A stretch of 64,000 nt of DNA from Fasciola hepatica (lineage: Eukaryota > Platyhelminthes > Trematoda > Plagiorchiida > Fasciolidae), in NCBI GenBank assembly GCA_948099385.1, contig CANUEZ040000193.1, positions 4,724,501 through 4,788,500 on the forward strand. The letters run 5' to 3'. Of this stretch, positions 26,995 through 39,204 are shown piece by piece. Under the pieces are notes generated by a model that was not told where the DNA came from, did no database searches, and saw only the letters and a list, made by a program, of their open reading frames with translations. The stretch's first letter is position 1. Each line of letters opens with the position of its first letter. Position numbers and translations under genes: made by a program.

Positions 26995-27155
26995 CACAAA
27001 ATAAATTTCATTCAATGTTATCTGCACGACCATTAGACTGTGGGTGACGAAGAGCAGTGTGTTTAACTTTTCAACAAAGATCTTATAGCCAACTATCCGA
27101 GAGTTGAGCAGCTGAATTGGTGCCACTGTCAGTAACTGGCACAAACATAATCCCT
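26995..27155 (-). pseudogene. Ty3/gypsy integrase core fragment
   Basis: The minus-strand frame reads FVPVTDSGTNSAAQLSDSWL, a stop, DLC, a stop, then KVKHTALRHPQSNGRADNIE. This is the segment of a gypsy integrase between the second catalytic aspartate (VTDSGT) and the third acid. The latter would be glutamate in the HPQSNGxAE motif but is aspartate here. Two in-frame stops are visible. It lies directly downstream of the protease relic at 27250, so the reverse transcriptase and RNase H of this element were deleted. Confidence 0.65.
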
Positions 27156-27249
27156 CCTCTGTTGAATCCTTTTCCGTGCGTAGTGTATTTTTCTGTATAC
27201 CTTCGATCAGCGGGGTAAAGCATCACTGATCACAAAAGTGTAGTATTCA

Positions 27250-28153
27250 CCCAAGAAGTATCCACAACAGGTTGAAGGAAATTGAGATCGCCAGATATCT
27301 CTCACCTTAATCCAGGAATATGCGTTTCACCAGAAACCCTAACACATTTTAAAACAAGCTGTTGTATATCCATTGAATCGGGTGAAGAAGTTAGGAGAGT
27401 GACATCAATGTGCAAATTACGAACAGTTTTAAAACTGATAGGTGGAGGTCCTGAATCCAAAACGAAGTACGAGTGAGAACCTGTGCCTAGTATTGCATGG
27501 ATCAGTCTTCTTGGTTGAATTAATTCTATCGGTGGGATAAATGCAAATCACAGCTTTACGTGAAATGATGGATTATACACTCCCAGTGTCAACAATACCA
27601 GTGTGTTGACTACCCCCTTGAGTATGCAACGCCTGGTTATATGTGGAACCTTCTCTGACAAGTATCGAAAAACTGGTAGGAAATAAAGAAGTGTCAGATG
27701 ATGCTGAGGGGATCGTCTGTCGATATGCTGGGCTATTGCTAAAAGCACTATCAATGTGACCAAACTTACCACAGGCAAAACACGTGGCTCGTCGACGAGG
27801 ACATGTGAAACAACGACGTAACTGACCGTATGAAATACACTTGCCCAAATCGGAACTTTTACGGTCAGATTTCGAAGAAATCGATCGCTCAAGTGGGGCC
27901 GATTGTCACGACAACGTATCGGCTTGGTAAAATGAGGCAAATTTTGAGTGTGTCGAACTACTTGATTTTTAGAAGAATTGAACCGTGTGAACTCCGAAAC
28001 AGCATTTACTTCCCGATACTTTTCACGAATTCGGCTAACACGATGAAGGGTCTGATCAGTTGCAAGCAACAGCCTCTGTTCCAAACTGGAAGGTTGATTC
28101 CTACAATCAAGCGATCGCACAGTTGACGTTCCCATGTCGGACCTTAGTCGCAC
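27250..28153 (-). pseudogene. Ty3/gypsy gag (zinc knuckles) and protease relic
   Basis: The minus-strand 201-codon frame from 28153 carries the late part of a gag protein (LEQRLLLATDQTLHRVSRI resembles the end of the gag domain) and then shifts frame near 27830. The next frame holds two zinc knuckles: the first has CISYG where CxxC is expected, the second is CFACGKFGHIDSAF, with phenylalanine replacing the last cysteine. An aspartic protease start (IVDTGS) follows at about 27580. Further down come SFKTVRNLHIDVTLLTSSP and EISGDLNFL, the usual link between protease and reverse transcriptase. Gag packages element RNA and the protease cuts the polyprotein. The copy is inactive and is a different family from the LTR element at 56257. 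Confidence 0.7.
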
Positions 28154-28269
28154 TTCGCTGCCTGTATCACCAGCTGCAGAGGGAATTCACGAACGGATCG
28201 GTTTTCAAGTAGTGTGAGGCTGTTTTATTTGGCTCTCTCAGCAGCAGTGAAATTGACTAACATGAAATG

Positions 28270-28575
28270 CTATAAAATGATGATTATTACCTTGTAGTGT
28301 AGTAGACTGATGGTAGGATCCGGGAAAAAAGACGTTCTCATGGGAGTGTATGCATTTCTGCAAATGGGATGAACGAAAAACACTGTTTTCTTTGTATCAT
28401 CCAAATGATTTCGGGCATTATACGATTTATTGAAACACTTCATGTAGTCGTCAACCAGTTGGAATGTAGAACTTACATCATGAGGTTCCATTTCAGATGC
28501 AATCATGGTTTGAATCCTTTGCGCGAAGCCAAATGTGAAATCGAATGGATTGAATAGACTGAACCCCGCACACAA
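28270..28575 (-). other. Open frame upstream of the gypsy gag relic, identity unknown
   Basis: A 101-codon minus-strand frame beginning MCAGFSLFNPFDFTFGFAQR lies just upstream of the gag relic. It might be the gag N-terminus of the same element, but I do not recognise it and give no function. Confidence 0.2.
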
Positions 28576-28888
28576 AAACTGCGAAGTGAGAACATGAAGA
28601 ACTCATAGGACTTAGCTCAATATTTCATCTGAGCGGTATCATTTAAGGTACCATTATGTACTATAAAAGAGAGAGTACAGTGAAATAAAATAGAATGTTT
28701 TAATATTGAATTTTATAATAATTCTGCTTGGAGGCACATTCTGTGATATCGTCAATTAGTGGCCAACGAGGATTTTCGTCTTTGATTTATTTCCGGCCGG
28801 CGTCGAGAAACAGATTCGAATTCACACAGGCAACTGTGTGATCATTGTCAACAGACGGGGACCAAAATGACCGGCAGATTAGAGTTGA

Positions 28889-29600
28889 TCAGTGCCAGCT
28901 GAAACCAAGAGCAATTTGGTCGATCTGAGTGCAAAGCTGTTGAGACGCAGCAGGGTGCCAGGATACTCGGTGGAGCTCATTGTGCCCGAAATTTGTATTC
29001 GCTAGCAATAGTCCATGGTTGGGACATAGTTGAATGGGTCGGTCACTGGTATAGGTTCCATCGCCTGGAATGTCGAAACGGTTTACTTCATTTCTCTCCG
29101 TCTCTTCTAGGCTTCCAACTTGAACACTGAATTCACCAACAACATCCATGATGTCCGTTGAACGCACGCTAAGGAGCAATTGATAAAATCATGATGGTAT
29201 TCATTTTTAGCCTCAGACGAGTTGCGGTCATTTGAGGCATGCACATAAACGAAAAACAGGCATGGATTCTCCAGTCTAGTGATGTTTACTTGTATAGAAC
29301 CGTTCACCGGAATTGGACCCTATTCGAGCAGTACACGCTCAGAGAATGATACCAACGCCAGCCTTACCACAAACACTAGACACCGAATGACCCGGCGTGC
29401 GAGGAGTAAAAGGGGTTTCATGTTTGTAGCTGGTGAGCGAAGTTTTACCACTGAAGTATGGATTTTTATGCGTGTTTCGAGGACACGATAAACATCCATT
29501 CGGAATGTTTTGAAGATTTCCAGATATGGCCGACTCTGGCCCCGTTTGACGAGGTGTGCGGATGCTGAACGCAGCCGAGTGAGACTAATGCTTAGGTTGG
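28889..29600 (-). pseudogene. RTE-type LINE endonuclease relic
   Basis: Minus-strand frames give, in order, LVSFSERV, PVNGSIQVNITRLENPCLFF, VYVHASNDRNSSEAKNEYHH, LLSVRSTDIMDVVGEFSVQ, GSLEETER, RPIQLCPNHGLLLANTNFGH and TQIDQIAL. This order matches the endonuclease domain of RTE-like non-LTR retrotransposons common in flatworms. Key residues are altered: the GDFN block reads GEFS and the final IDHI histidine is glutamine (IDQI). There is one frameshift at about 29180. No reverse transcriptase follows below 28889. An RTE reverse transcriptase end is found elsewhere, at 61010. Confidence 0.85.
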
Positions 29601-29744
29601 AGAATCAATTCTCCCTTCTCTTGCATCATATTTGCTACCGTTACCGAGAGTTAGAAGTTCACGTTCACGACTCGTTGTGGCCCTTCATATCTGTTCAGAA
29701 TATGGGTGCAAGTCTAAAGACAGAGCAATCCATGGTTGTTACAA

Positions 29745-29985
29745 GTTACACAAACTACATGAATAAAGTAGTGCATGACTGCGGATTAGGCGCAAAACAT
29801 CAGACGCACACGTGAATCGACAAAACAGAAGGGAGATAAGAGTAGAGAAGTGAAGAATAATTCAAAATTAATTCGAATTATTAGGTAAACGAGCAAGCCG
29901 TTATCAATACAGAAACGTCTATGATCGAGACCTTTGTTCGTTGTCACAGTTCAGAAAGCAGGAGGGAAGAAAAACGGCTAAACAC
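29745..29985 (-). repeat. Inverted partner of 39920-40160
   Basis: Landmarks shared as reverse complements are GACTGCGGATTAGGCGCAA, CACACGTGAATCGACAAAACAGAAGG, AAACGAGCAAGCCGTTA and ACAGAAACGTCTATGATCGAGACCTTTGTTCG. Together with the arm B end this extends the homology between the arm B flank and the region right of R1. Confidence 0.85.
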
Positions 29986-30429
29986 TGAATAATGAAATTG
30001 AAATCCATCTCTGTTGTAAATCCGTAGTCAGTTTGCTGTATCGTGTGCAATCGGATGTCCCAATTGTCCCAGTCATCGATACACGGAAATTCGAAAATAA
30101 ACTGAGTAGGAAAGTTGCTCGAATTTCACATATAATTCATTTAAACTATGGTTGAATAAATTGAGACGTTTGTTGGACTAGCTCAAATGTGAATCGACTG
30201 TTGCAACACACTAATGAGGAAAGAAGAAATAGTGTTCCAGAGTAGTAATAGGAAACGATGACGTGCCGAATGAAGTGTAAATCCATTGTCCATGACAAAC
30301 GAGTGGTTTTCGAACCGTTTATCTTCCCGGTTTGAGTAAGCTTCTCTCCGTCTTCCATATCGTGCGTACTGTACTTCTGATGACAAAAACGTTTGGACAT
30401 TCATTCAGGCCGATGCAATTCTTTCGTTT

Positions 30430-30560
30430 GTGTGCTTATATCTACTGGCGCAGTTGATGGTTGGTGTGGTGAACAGGGCAAACCCATCCTTGTGGCATCT
30501 GATCTGCATACTGTATAAGATAGTATATGACCTAAACGAAAAAATGTTTGGTGCTTTAGT
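30430..30560 (+). pseudogene. Probable MULE-type transposase C-terminal fragment
   Basis: One plus-strand frame gives AVDGWCGE and the next frame gives VNRANPSLWHLICILYKIV. Joined across a frameshift near 30470 they resemble the EGWH...P.LW.LI block of MULE-family transposases. The remaining domains are not visible, and the 118-codon frame 30430-30786 continues without further recognisable motifs. It lies just outside arm B. The call rests on one motif pair only. Confidence 0.4.
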
Positions 30561-30731
30561 TGATCATAGTTTGTCATGTTGCCGTGGACGATGTTTTTTT
30601 GGTACGAACGCACAAGTGATCCTCAACGAAGACTACAATACGTTTGCTGCTTCTGTGGCCACAGCAACCAAATCGGCCTTTACCAGAAAGCCAGTCAGAA
30701 TAATCACGAGCGGTGACTGGAGCGCCAGCTT

Positions 30732-33700
30732 TGTTCAGATGAGTGTGGACTTCAATGCGCGGTACATCTTTCAACTAATGAGCTGAAACGTCTGTTCGTA
30801 TATGCTTGTGTGAACCGTATCCAATGCTGGGACATGAGATCACTGCATTGCCAGATAACGAAATTGAACTCCATCAAGTAGTGTCATAACCCTCTCAATT
30901 TCTTGTGTCATCGTCGGCAATATACGGAATCACAACTTTTGTGACATTTTGCTGCCTATCTCACTCACAAAGCAACTGCTTATCACCAGTCAAATAGAGC
31001 ACTAATTATTGGAAAACAGGACTGATTACCGCCTGTTATCTGCATTTGATTGAACTGTCAACTTCTATCGGACAATACACATGTGGACAACCCATTGATC
31101 AATGAAACGGAGATCTGTTGCAGGTTCGCTTGAGATAAGTAGTCAGCTTATCGAATGATGGAGACGGCTTTGTGGGTGAATAGTGGCTGTAAACTTGTCA
31201 CAAATTAGTATGCTTTGATAATTGACCGAGTTCTGGTTGGATTGGCTGTCGAGCATTGAGGTTTTCATGCCTATTTGCAATGAAGATGCTGCTCGCTCGT
31301 TTGGATCGGTGGACAGTTTACGACCTTTTCTGAGTCCAGTCTGCGCAACTCTTGACTTCATAAACTTTCCCATGACTGACTATTCCACTGGTCCGCTAAA
31401 TGTTGCCCGATTTCTTTGACGTCAGTTTCGATTTCGCTGACCTCATTTCTTTCATTCTGTGGTTGCATGTTTGATTTATTCATCCAACCCTCAGTTGGTA
31501 TTACTGAATTTCCGTTTCGAGGGACACATCATTTAGTTTCAGAATCTGATTGACCGTACTGAGTTTGATTTGTTATAAATTGACCTATTGTGTGCAAAAT
31601 TGACGTCAGGGGTCAAACCTGGACTGTATTTGCATGTTCAAAGTAAAAGTTTTTCATCGTTCATGGGATTCATAGTGGCCTCGATAGATTTGAGGATAAG
31701 ACCGTTATCTGGCCACCTTATTTACCTGAACTGACTTTTCTGTTTCTATCGACCTCTTTATCAAATCCGACTGTACTCAGTCACGGTTCGTTTTCTGATT
31801 CGTCGTTGAGATCGTTTGCATTCCGTGTGTTTCTCGTATCGGTACTGTTTCGGTTCCACGTTGAATGGAATACATTGTCACATCCTTCACCTGGAATACA
31901 TCGTCTCTATTCGTTCAACAAAGAGGATTACGTTGGATTTCCGATGTGAGACCGGAATAAAAACACGTTCATAAGCCTCGCTCAAACGTCTCCCGAAAGA
32001 TGATGTTTAGCTTTTTGAGTCATTTATTGGTATAATATGTGGCGTAGTCAGTAATCATGCTCCCATATTGCATCTGCCGCTCAATCTGCTATTCCTTATA
32101 CGACAACGAAACAATAAGTTGAAAGTTATACTCAACAGACAAAATGAACGCAACCAGTGGTACCAAGTTTGTGGCTGGTGAACGATATGAACATCCAAGT
32201 GATCGATCAAGATCTGCATTGTGCAGGCACGAAAAAGAGCTACCAATTACAATGCAATTCATTGGAGAAGCGGGTGTCATTTCGTGGTTATGTAACACGA
32301 GAAATAGTCAGATCAATTCCTACGGAATTCATGCATAGAAGATGAAGTGAGTAGATGTTATTGGAGTATTGATACGCCAGTATACATTTGGTCTATAATA
32401 TTCAGATTACTGATCCACCAGTATTTACCTTGTCAAGAGCATTTTACATTTGTCTTGATGGATTGGTACGAAATTCAGTTCCATAGGTAATCACTATCGA
32501 AACACAGGCTCGCTCGTTTGGCAGGAGCAGATGAAACCAACACATTCGTGCAATCGTGTACCGAATTTCTCTTCACACAGGCACACAGTTTGAAATAGAA
32601 CTGAAGGGAACAGAAGCATCGAATTACAAATGAGTTTATCTTAGCCATGAGTCACTTCAGTAAAAGGTGTCCTCAAAATGACAAAACAGACGAAACAGAG
32701 CGAGTAGTCTCATCATCGACCGAATCCGCACTAAATAATAAATAATAAAATGGTTGATAAGAATACGAAATCCAGTTACGTTGCGGCGTAAAAACTGTAT
32801 CAGCAGATTTTTAATGTCCTCTGATAAAACCTTCCCATGGGTCTGTTGGTATTTTCAATAAAACGTGTTGTCGAAATGACAAAACAGATGCGACAGAGCG
32901 AGTAGTCTCGCCAATGACCGAATCTCCGTGATATAAAAACTAATAAAATGGTTGCTAATGTTTCGAAATCCTGTAACGTTGTGAAGGACAGTTGGCCATC
33001 TAGAATAATTTCCGTTCAAATATAAGGTTACCTATCCGCACCGAACACTGAGAAAATGGATCAAATAAAAGATCTGTCTACAACGACTCTATCTGTTCTG
33101 CACTGAAATTGTTCCGGAGAAGTGCAAGATAAGCATAGTGCAAACAATGTTTCTCGGGCTACAGTAGATTTGGACGTCAGAGCCACTGGAGGGACAAATC
33201 AATGGAATCATTGAAACGCTGATGTCAACTGCGTATCCAGCATAATTCTCGGCAAATTATAATCAAATCAAGCTGATAAAGAATAATCTTCCACTGTTCT
33301 TGGAAGTGGAATTATAAATTGCTCATAAATGATACGTTATGATCAACCAAATCAGCAAACGTTTGAAGCCAACTTCCAGCGAATCTACTATAATGCCGAA
33401 CCTGTAATTATGTTCACGTTATTCCCCGGTCACACATCATACAATGAACCAGCACAGCCAAATGTGCCCTGAGAAAGAAACTCAAAACGATTGCGTCATC
33501 GATCGATGAGAGATCACTGACTGCCACGAATTTTTTGGAGACAAGGCAATACGTCACTGACAGTCAGACAGTCGTAGTGATTTTCCCACTGGAAAAACTA
33601 GAAAATCATTTCTTCAATGAGCGACGCGACACCATCACGTGATCCACCGAAGTATATAAACAATAAATTTGATTCAATCAACATGATTACTCATTCCGCT

Positions 33701-34852
33701 GTCGCAGCTAATCTCATGTGAACCAGGTTATGTATGCTCACACAGCGCATGTGAAGATCAACTTTTTGACTGTTGTCGTTATATTCACCGATACTCGAAC
33801 TTGTCTATCAGTTTGACGCGAGCATCGTAATTGATTGGTGGTAGTGATAGTGGTGATGTGATTATGGTGATGCTTCATGCTACAGACGCGCCCAGAAAGC
33901 TGCCCAACTGGAGATGACAGCCAAGTCACAAAACGATCCTACATCGTTTATGGAATGCGAGTGATGATCGTCAAACGTTTTTCCCAATTTATAGTTTGAT
34001 AAGGTGAGCTTTTAGTGAGAGATATGCACGTGTTCATTATTGTCTTGGTATGACAGGGTAAAAGATAAATTCGAGGCACGTTGTTCATATGTGAAATTGA
34101 ACTTGAAGTTTTGGTTACCAGTGTCGTACTGACCTGTTTGTTCTGGTTCATGGTTGTACTTGGTGATACCTTCCTGCAACTAATGAATATTCATCTCATT
34201 TGGCAAATACGGTTGAGTGAGGACACTCGATTAGAAAATCAGCTCACTCGGCATCGAAACAACTGTTTGTCAGTGTTTCACCTGTGATAAAATAATAAGA
34301 GAAGGGATAAGTTTGAGTCCAGTTTATGACATGAGCACCTTGTTACGTCATGTGATAGAAACGTGATGAAATTAAAGTATCCAGTCTAGCCCATTGGAGG
34401 TCATCATACGTAGGCTGCATGTTTTCATTAAACACACAAATGCGTCCAACAAGTGGGTCTACTCACTCAATGTATCTTGTCTACCATTGAATGTCTTTCG
34501 AAAAAACTATCAAAAATATAAGCACATTAGATAGAAGAATGAGAAAACCCAGCAGAGTGATGGGAGATAAACCGAGGAGCCCTTCTCTTTATGTATAAAC
34601 AACATCCAGCTTCCATTTCACGGAGCCTGGTCGCATTATATAAAAGAAGTTTAAATTCTATCCTTCTTAAGACCTAAATTAGAGATATTTGTATTGCCTA
34701 ATTAGAGAACGATATTATCTCTGAATAACTCAAGCAGGTGCAAATGTAAGGGCGTATTGTGTGCTAGGCTCATCATCAACATGAGCAGGATCAACGTAAG
34801 GAATTTGGTCGGGTCAACTTTGTGACCTGATTCAATTAGGTATTTCACAATT
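30732..34852 (-). repeat. Arm B of the 4.1-kb near-identical inverted repeat
   Basis: Reverse complement of arm A (9299-13419) with constant coordinate sum 44151. Its outer end at 34852 joins block R1 directly with a 2-4 bp microhomology (TTGG). At the other end the match to arm A fades at 30732, but homology to the third copy (39780-39865) continues to about 30690. The ancestral unit therefore ran further in this direction than arm A does. Confidence 0.95.
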
Positions 34853-35374
34853 GGTCCCGTTGTTGCACACATTGAGTCATTGTACTCTTGGAGTTCCCTC
34901 TATTTTTGTATTTTGAAGATCAAACACGAGCAAATCCCACGGGAGACACTGATCCTTGCATACTACTAATCTGTGGGAAGTCTAACTAGTTGACTTGTTA
35001 TTGTAGGGCGTGTCAGACTTTTTAGGCGAGGTTCAAGTGACTTTGCCACTCAATGGTTAGATACTTCGAGAGATATGGCTAGATGCCGCGATTAGTTCGG
35101 CTATTGCATCCACAAACTTTCTCCATCGACCTAATTCCAATAACGTGATTCTCGTATCATACTCACTTCTCCTCCATTATTTTCTTGTGAGATTGCCTCA
35201 TTGAGATAGCAATGAAAGCCACTACACACAATGCATGGTAATGGTTACCTGAAAAGAACAAACCTGTATTTCATTATATTGCATCGATGATTCCATTAGG
35301 CTAGCAAACTCAACTATCAGTCGAAATAAAGCACAACTGATTTTCGCCAAAATGAGATGAATAGCGGGGAAATA

Positions 35375-35917
35375 CTACTGAGAAGAAAGCCAGGTTCTGT
35401 GAGTTCCCTTGGTGCATTTCATGTTGTCATTTGTAAAAAGTGCTAAATTATACATTGTAGATGCGCATTGGATATTGACACGGGATGCGATAAATTCAGA
35501 CATGAAAACTGTAGATGAAAAGTAATAGGTGACGGGGGATGATCTAGCGATCATCATAAAAGGCTCCAAACAAGTTTGCTCAGTGTTGAATTTCATGCTG
35601 TACCAAATTAGTTTCGAACAAAATATTACCATATCCACCAGTTGTTCATATTTCGCGATGCGCCGAATCGTGTGTGTGGAACGTTTGTGCTGATTATGTA
35701 CAATGTATTCCGTAGAAACTGGTACACGTTTGTGTGTTGGATGTTTTTGATTTACCTCGTTCATGCTGCTCCCTGATTGGTCAGAGAGTGACTTTTGATT
35801 GGCACACTGTAAATCGAGAAAAGCGACTGGTGCAAGCAACTCTATAAACCACCGAATATTTACCGATATCGAGATTACTTTGTTGCACACTGGTACAATA
35901 TTCTGACGACTTTTCAC
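35375..35917 (-). CDS. 180-codon open frame of unknown function, open only in block R1
   Basis: The longest uninterrupted frame in R1, starting MKSRQNIVPVCNKVISISVN. In L1 the corresponding region is broken into two frames (2387-2653 and 2856-3113) by the extra 215 bp and by substitutions. I recognise no domain, signal peptide or membrane segment. The codon usage and composition look no different from the surrounding non-coding repeat, so it may be open by chance. Confidence 0.15.
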   Translation of the reverse strand: MKSRQNIVPVCNKVISISVNIRWFIELLAPVAFLDLQCANQKSLSDQSGSSMNEVNQKHPTHKRVPVSTEYIVHNQHKRSTHTIRRIAKYEQLVDMVIFCSKLIWYSMKFNTEQTCLEPFMMIARSSPVTYYFSSTVFMSEFIASRVNIQCASTMYNLALFTNDNMKCTKGTHRTWLSSQ

Positions 35918-36649
35918 AAAGAACTGACTTTTGATATCATAGAGGTTTGCACTTCAAATTTTGCTACTGAAAATGGCTGCAGCAGCCAGGTTTTGACATA
36001 TTCTCTTATCAGACAAGAAAAATCGCGTTTTATAGTCTGCTCGATAACAAGGGTGATCCGATAAAACAGAGAACGGTCCTACGGCCTTGTTTACTTCTGG
36101 TTATGGAAGTTTGGATACAGTTCATGCTTGTGCTTGATTGTGGTGGAAGAGGTATACATATCATGGTCACAAAGGTCCACTCAACAATCAGGGATAACCG
36201 GCAAACAGACCCTGGGAATTGAGAGGAACGCCACACAAGTTCCAAACAGGTCAGGTCCTGTACCGAGCAGGGCGATAGTGTAAGTGCTGTCCACAAGCGG
36301 CTTTCTCGTTATTTAGTTGACTGATGATTGTGAAATTTCATTAGTATTCGGCGGATCACAGCCGACATTGTACTGCCCTCCGAGAACTGGAGTTTGTGGG
36401 TCCATCGTGTTGTATGATTTTCGGCTGAGGAACCTATCGATCTGCTGTACTCATCACTCTATTTTTTTTCTGCTCAGGTATAAGATGGCCGGCTTCGCTG
36501 CACAGGAATGACTCTCCCTTGTAGCGCCTATCCGATGCGTTGCGAATGAGGCGGAATAGCTTGTTGGAGTCACAAATCCCTACTACAGTCTCCACGGTTT
36601 CAGAATGTTTGATCCATTACCGCTTTCAATCAACCTTAACGGAGAGCGA

Positions 36650-37230
36650 ACCTCCCCGTGTCATTATGTAGTTCTCGCCACTTCCTGATATCTGCGCTTC
36701 GTTGGATTTGGCTGACAGCAGAAATGGCTTCCCAGAGATCCAGTCTTGTACCCGTCGTGACCTTGGACGTCTCGCGTTGACTCATCCGAGGGACTTATGA
36801 GAGCCATCCAGTTCCAAGCGATGTCCAGAATATCACATTTCTCGATCTCATTGAATTTCTCTTAGATATTGGCGTCCAATTCATCATCGCAATCACTGTC
36901 GAGACTCGGTGCAAGCTCCGGAGACGTGCTGAAGGAAGTCTTAGGGAAATCGTCTCCCGAGCAATCATTGTATTGCTGGATTTACTGCTAGTATCGAATG
37001 CGACATCGTGGCTCCCGAAGTGTTCTGCCTTGTCGCTATGATAAAGATAGCAAGCTGACTCCTGTCCTGCAATATTCATGCACCGAGTGCCACAGTTAAG
37101 TATGAGGACTTCTGAGTAACAAGCCATGTAGATGTTTTAGTTTTAGTTCTACAGCATCCTCATTGTGAGTCTACCAACCTATGGTAGGGTCCTTACATTC
37201 CAACGAGCTGCACAAGCCTGTTGCCGACAG
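36650..37230 (-). pseudogene. LINE endonuclease relic in block R1
   Basis: Homologous to 3861-4470. The minus-strand frame 36795-37127 reads MACYSEVLILNCGTRCMNIA, then GQES, CYLYHSDKAEHFGSHDVAFD, then RETISLRLPSARLRSLH. This follows the middle of a LINE endonuclease better than the left copy does. The neighbouring frame at 37179-37382 ends WNVRTLP, the domain opening. The catalytic glutamate position is plausible in CYSEV. Frameshifts and the absence of a following reverse transcriptase mark it as dead. Confidence 0.65.
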
Positions 37231-39204
37231 TTCAGTATTCCAGTTTGTTGTCTTAGCACCACGACCATTGGAGCACGAGGAGCGTCATCAGCCGGACAAG
37301 CCTTGGCAAGATCAGATTGCATGTTTTCAAAATAATTCATGGAGGTTCTCGAGAAACGTGTGCGTTGCGGTGTCTCCGGCACTGTTCAGGGATATTGTAT
37401 TACTCGATTGCCCAGTCAGCAGTGGAAATTAGATTAACGGTGTCTGATCCAGCCTTTATCCAGACTATCTCCTTTCAGCCTTTGCACATGCAAATGCAAC
37501 CCAGAGTGCAGCAGAGTTGTTACACATGAGCCGGTGGCCTGTTGTTCGGCTAATGTGCCCATTCCGGAATACCAGGTGGAGTAGGTTGGATAGATTTCCT
37601 TTGAAGCCGATGGGTCGGTGGATCTCGTCCGCCCATTAGGGAGTACCTGTCCTGGCATACCGAACGTCGCTTCTTTTCTAGAAAATAAGGCCTTAGGTAC
37701 CATAACTCTTATTTGCGTCCTGTTGAGCGGTTCGCCGAAGAGTGGCTGCTCATGCGTGCTTCATAATTTTTGGGGCAGAGGTGAGAGATGGTTAACTGAT
37801 GGAAACCAATGAAATGGAAGATGCCCTAAGGGACACGACAATCTATCACCACAGAGACGCTACTTCCCACGCTTTAACTAGTATTCCATGGAAGCAATTC
37901 ATTCCCAAAATCTATCGGGCTAGAATCAAATACCATGAAAACTGAAGGTAAATAAGCTCACTCATGGCCATCAGCGAAAAAGCTGTCCATCAATGACCAG
38001 CCAGTAGATTGCGTTCCATCAATATCGTATTTAGAATCTACACTGCTTCCGATTGATCAGCTTTGATACGTGATATAATCATGAAGCCGCCTCGTCGTCT
38101 AGTAGGAGAAACTTGCGTGTAAGTAAGGTAAAGAAAGGAATAAGTGTATCGATGGTTTACCGTGGCGTATAGAAAGAAATGAGCTTCCCTTCAGTCACCC
38201 AGTTTTAGACCATCGTTCGTTGTTTCTCAAGATATGTCTGGAATGGAATTCGAAACTACTCTCAAAGTACAATCATGTTATTCGCTGTCATGATTGAAAA
38301 GGATGAATGACATATATAGTTCCACAAGAAGATGCCCAAGAAAACGTGTGTTCCTGCCGCCCCATAACGTCTTTAGTTCGAATTAGCCCGGGAAGGTCCA
38401 AATGGTATTCGACTGTGCGGCTGTTCGTGAGAGCATTTCACTCAACGAAGTCCTAACACAAGTACCTGATCTAACTGATCATTTGTTAGGAGTAGCCGTC
38501 AGGTTCCGTTGATATGTCATAGCTCTTTTACCACGAATTGAATAGATATTCCAGCAAATTAGGTTTCGAAAGTGTTACGGGATATCTGTAGGCTTCCTTC
38601 AATGGTCAGATTAAGATGTGAGAAGTAGTGCGATCGTTTACGAAAAGAAAGCTCATCCGTTTGGCACTAGTTATTCATCGTGTTGTGCCAAGCTGTCCTT
38701 AAGAAGAGCTGCCGAGGACAGCAACCTTGACTTTTTTCATTAGCATTATATGCGATGACTGATAACTTTTGTCTGGACGGTTGTTTGTTGTCACTGTAGA
38801 ATGAGGATTAATTGCGATAATTCAAACAGATAGGCAACTTTCACCTGAATGGGTGTCGTAAAGACGTTGACTACGAGCAGAATCGATGAACGGAAAAAAT
38901 CGAGTACGTACTTCAAATTTTATCAGCAGATCATCGTGGACGATAAAGCATTAGGTTTCAAGTGGGATATTTAGTATGACTTTTGTCTGCTTTCAATTAA
39001 TTTATCCGAGGTTCCAAAAACGACTAGAGATTTTTGATCCATACTCGTTTGTAGTGCCCATTTTATTGCCTTATTAAAGGAAGTTTTATGATGTTTGTAA
39101 CCAGAATCTAGAATAGGTCACTGAAAGAACAAAGACTGTCAAAATATCTGTTCTTCGAGGAGAGCAATCAGTACAATTACAGTATGCAACTGGGAAATGT
39201 AGAA

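Larger units (their letters stand above)
34851..39174 (+). repeat. Duplicated block R1 (direct copy of 1863-6417)
   Basis: See block L1. The right copy lacks about 215 bp present at 2581-2800 and a few short stretches near 39028. It follows arm B without a gap and ends at 39174, where sequence related to the end of the arm (39205-39865) takes over. Confidence 0.93.
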
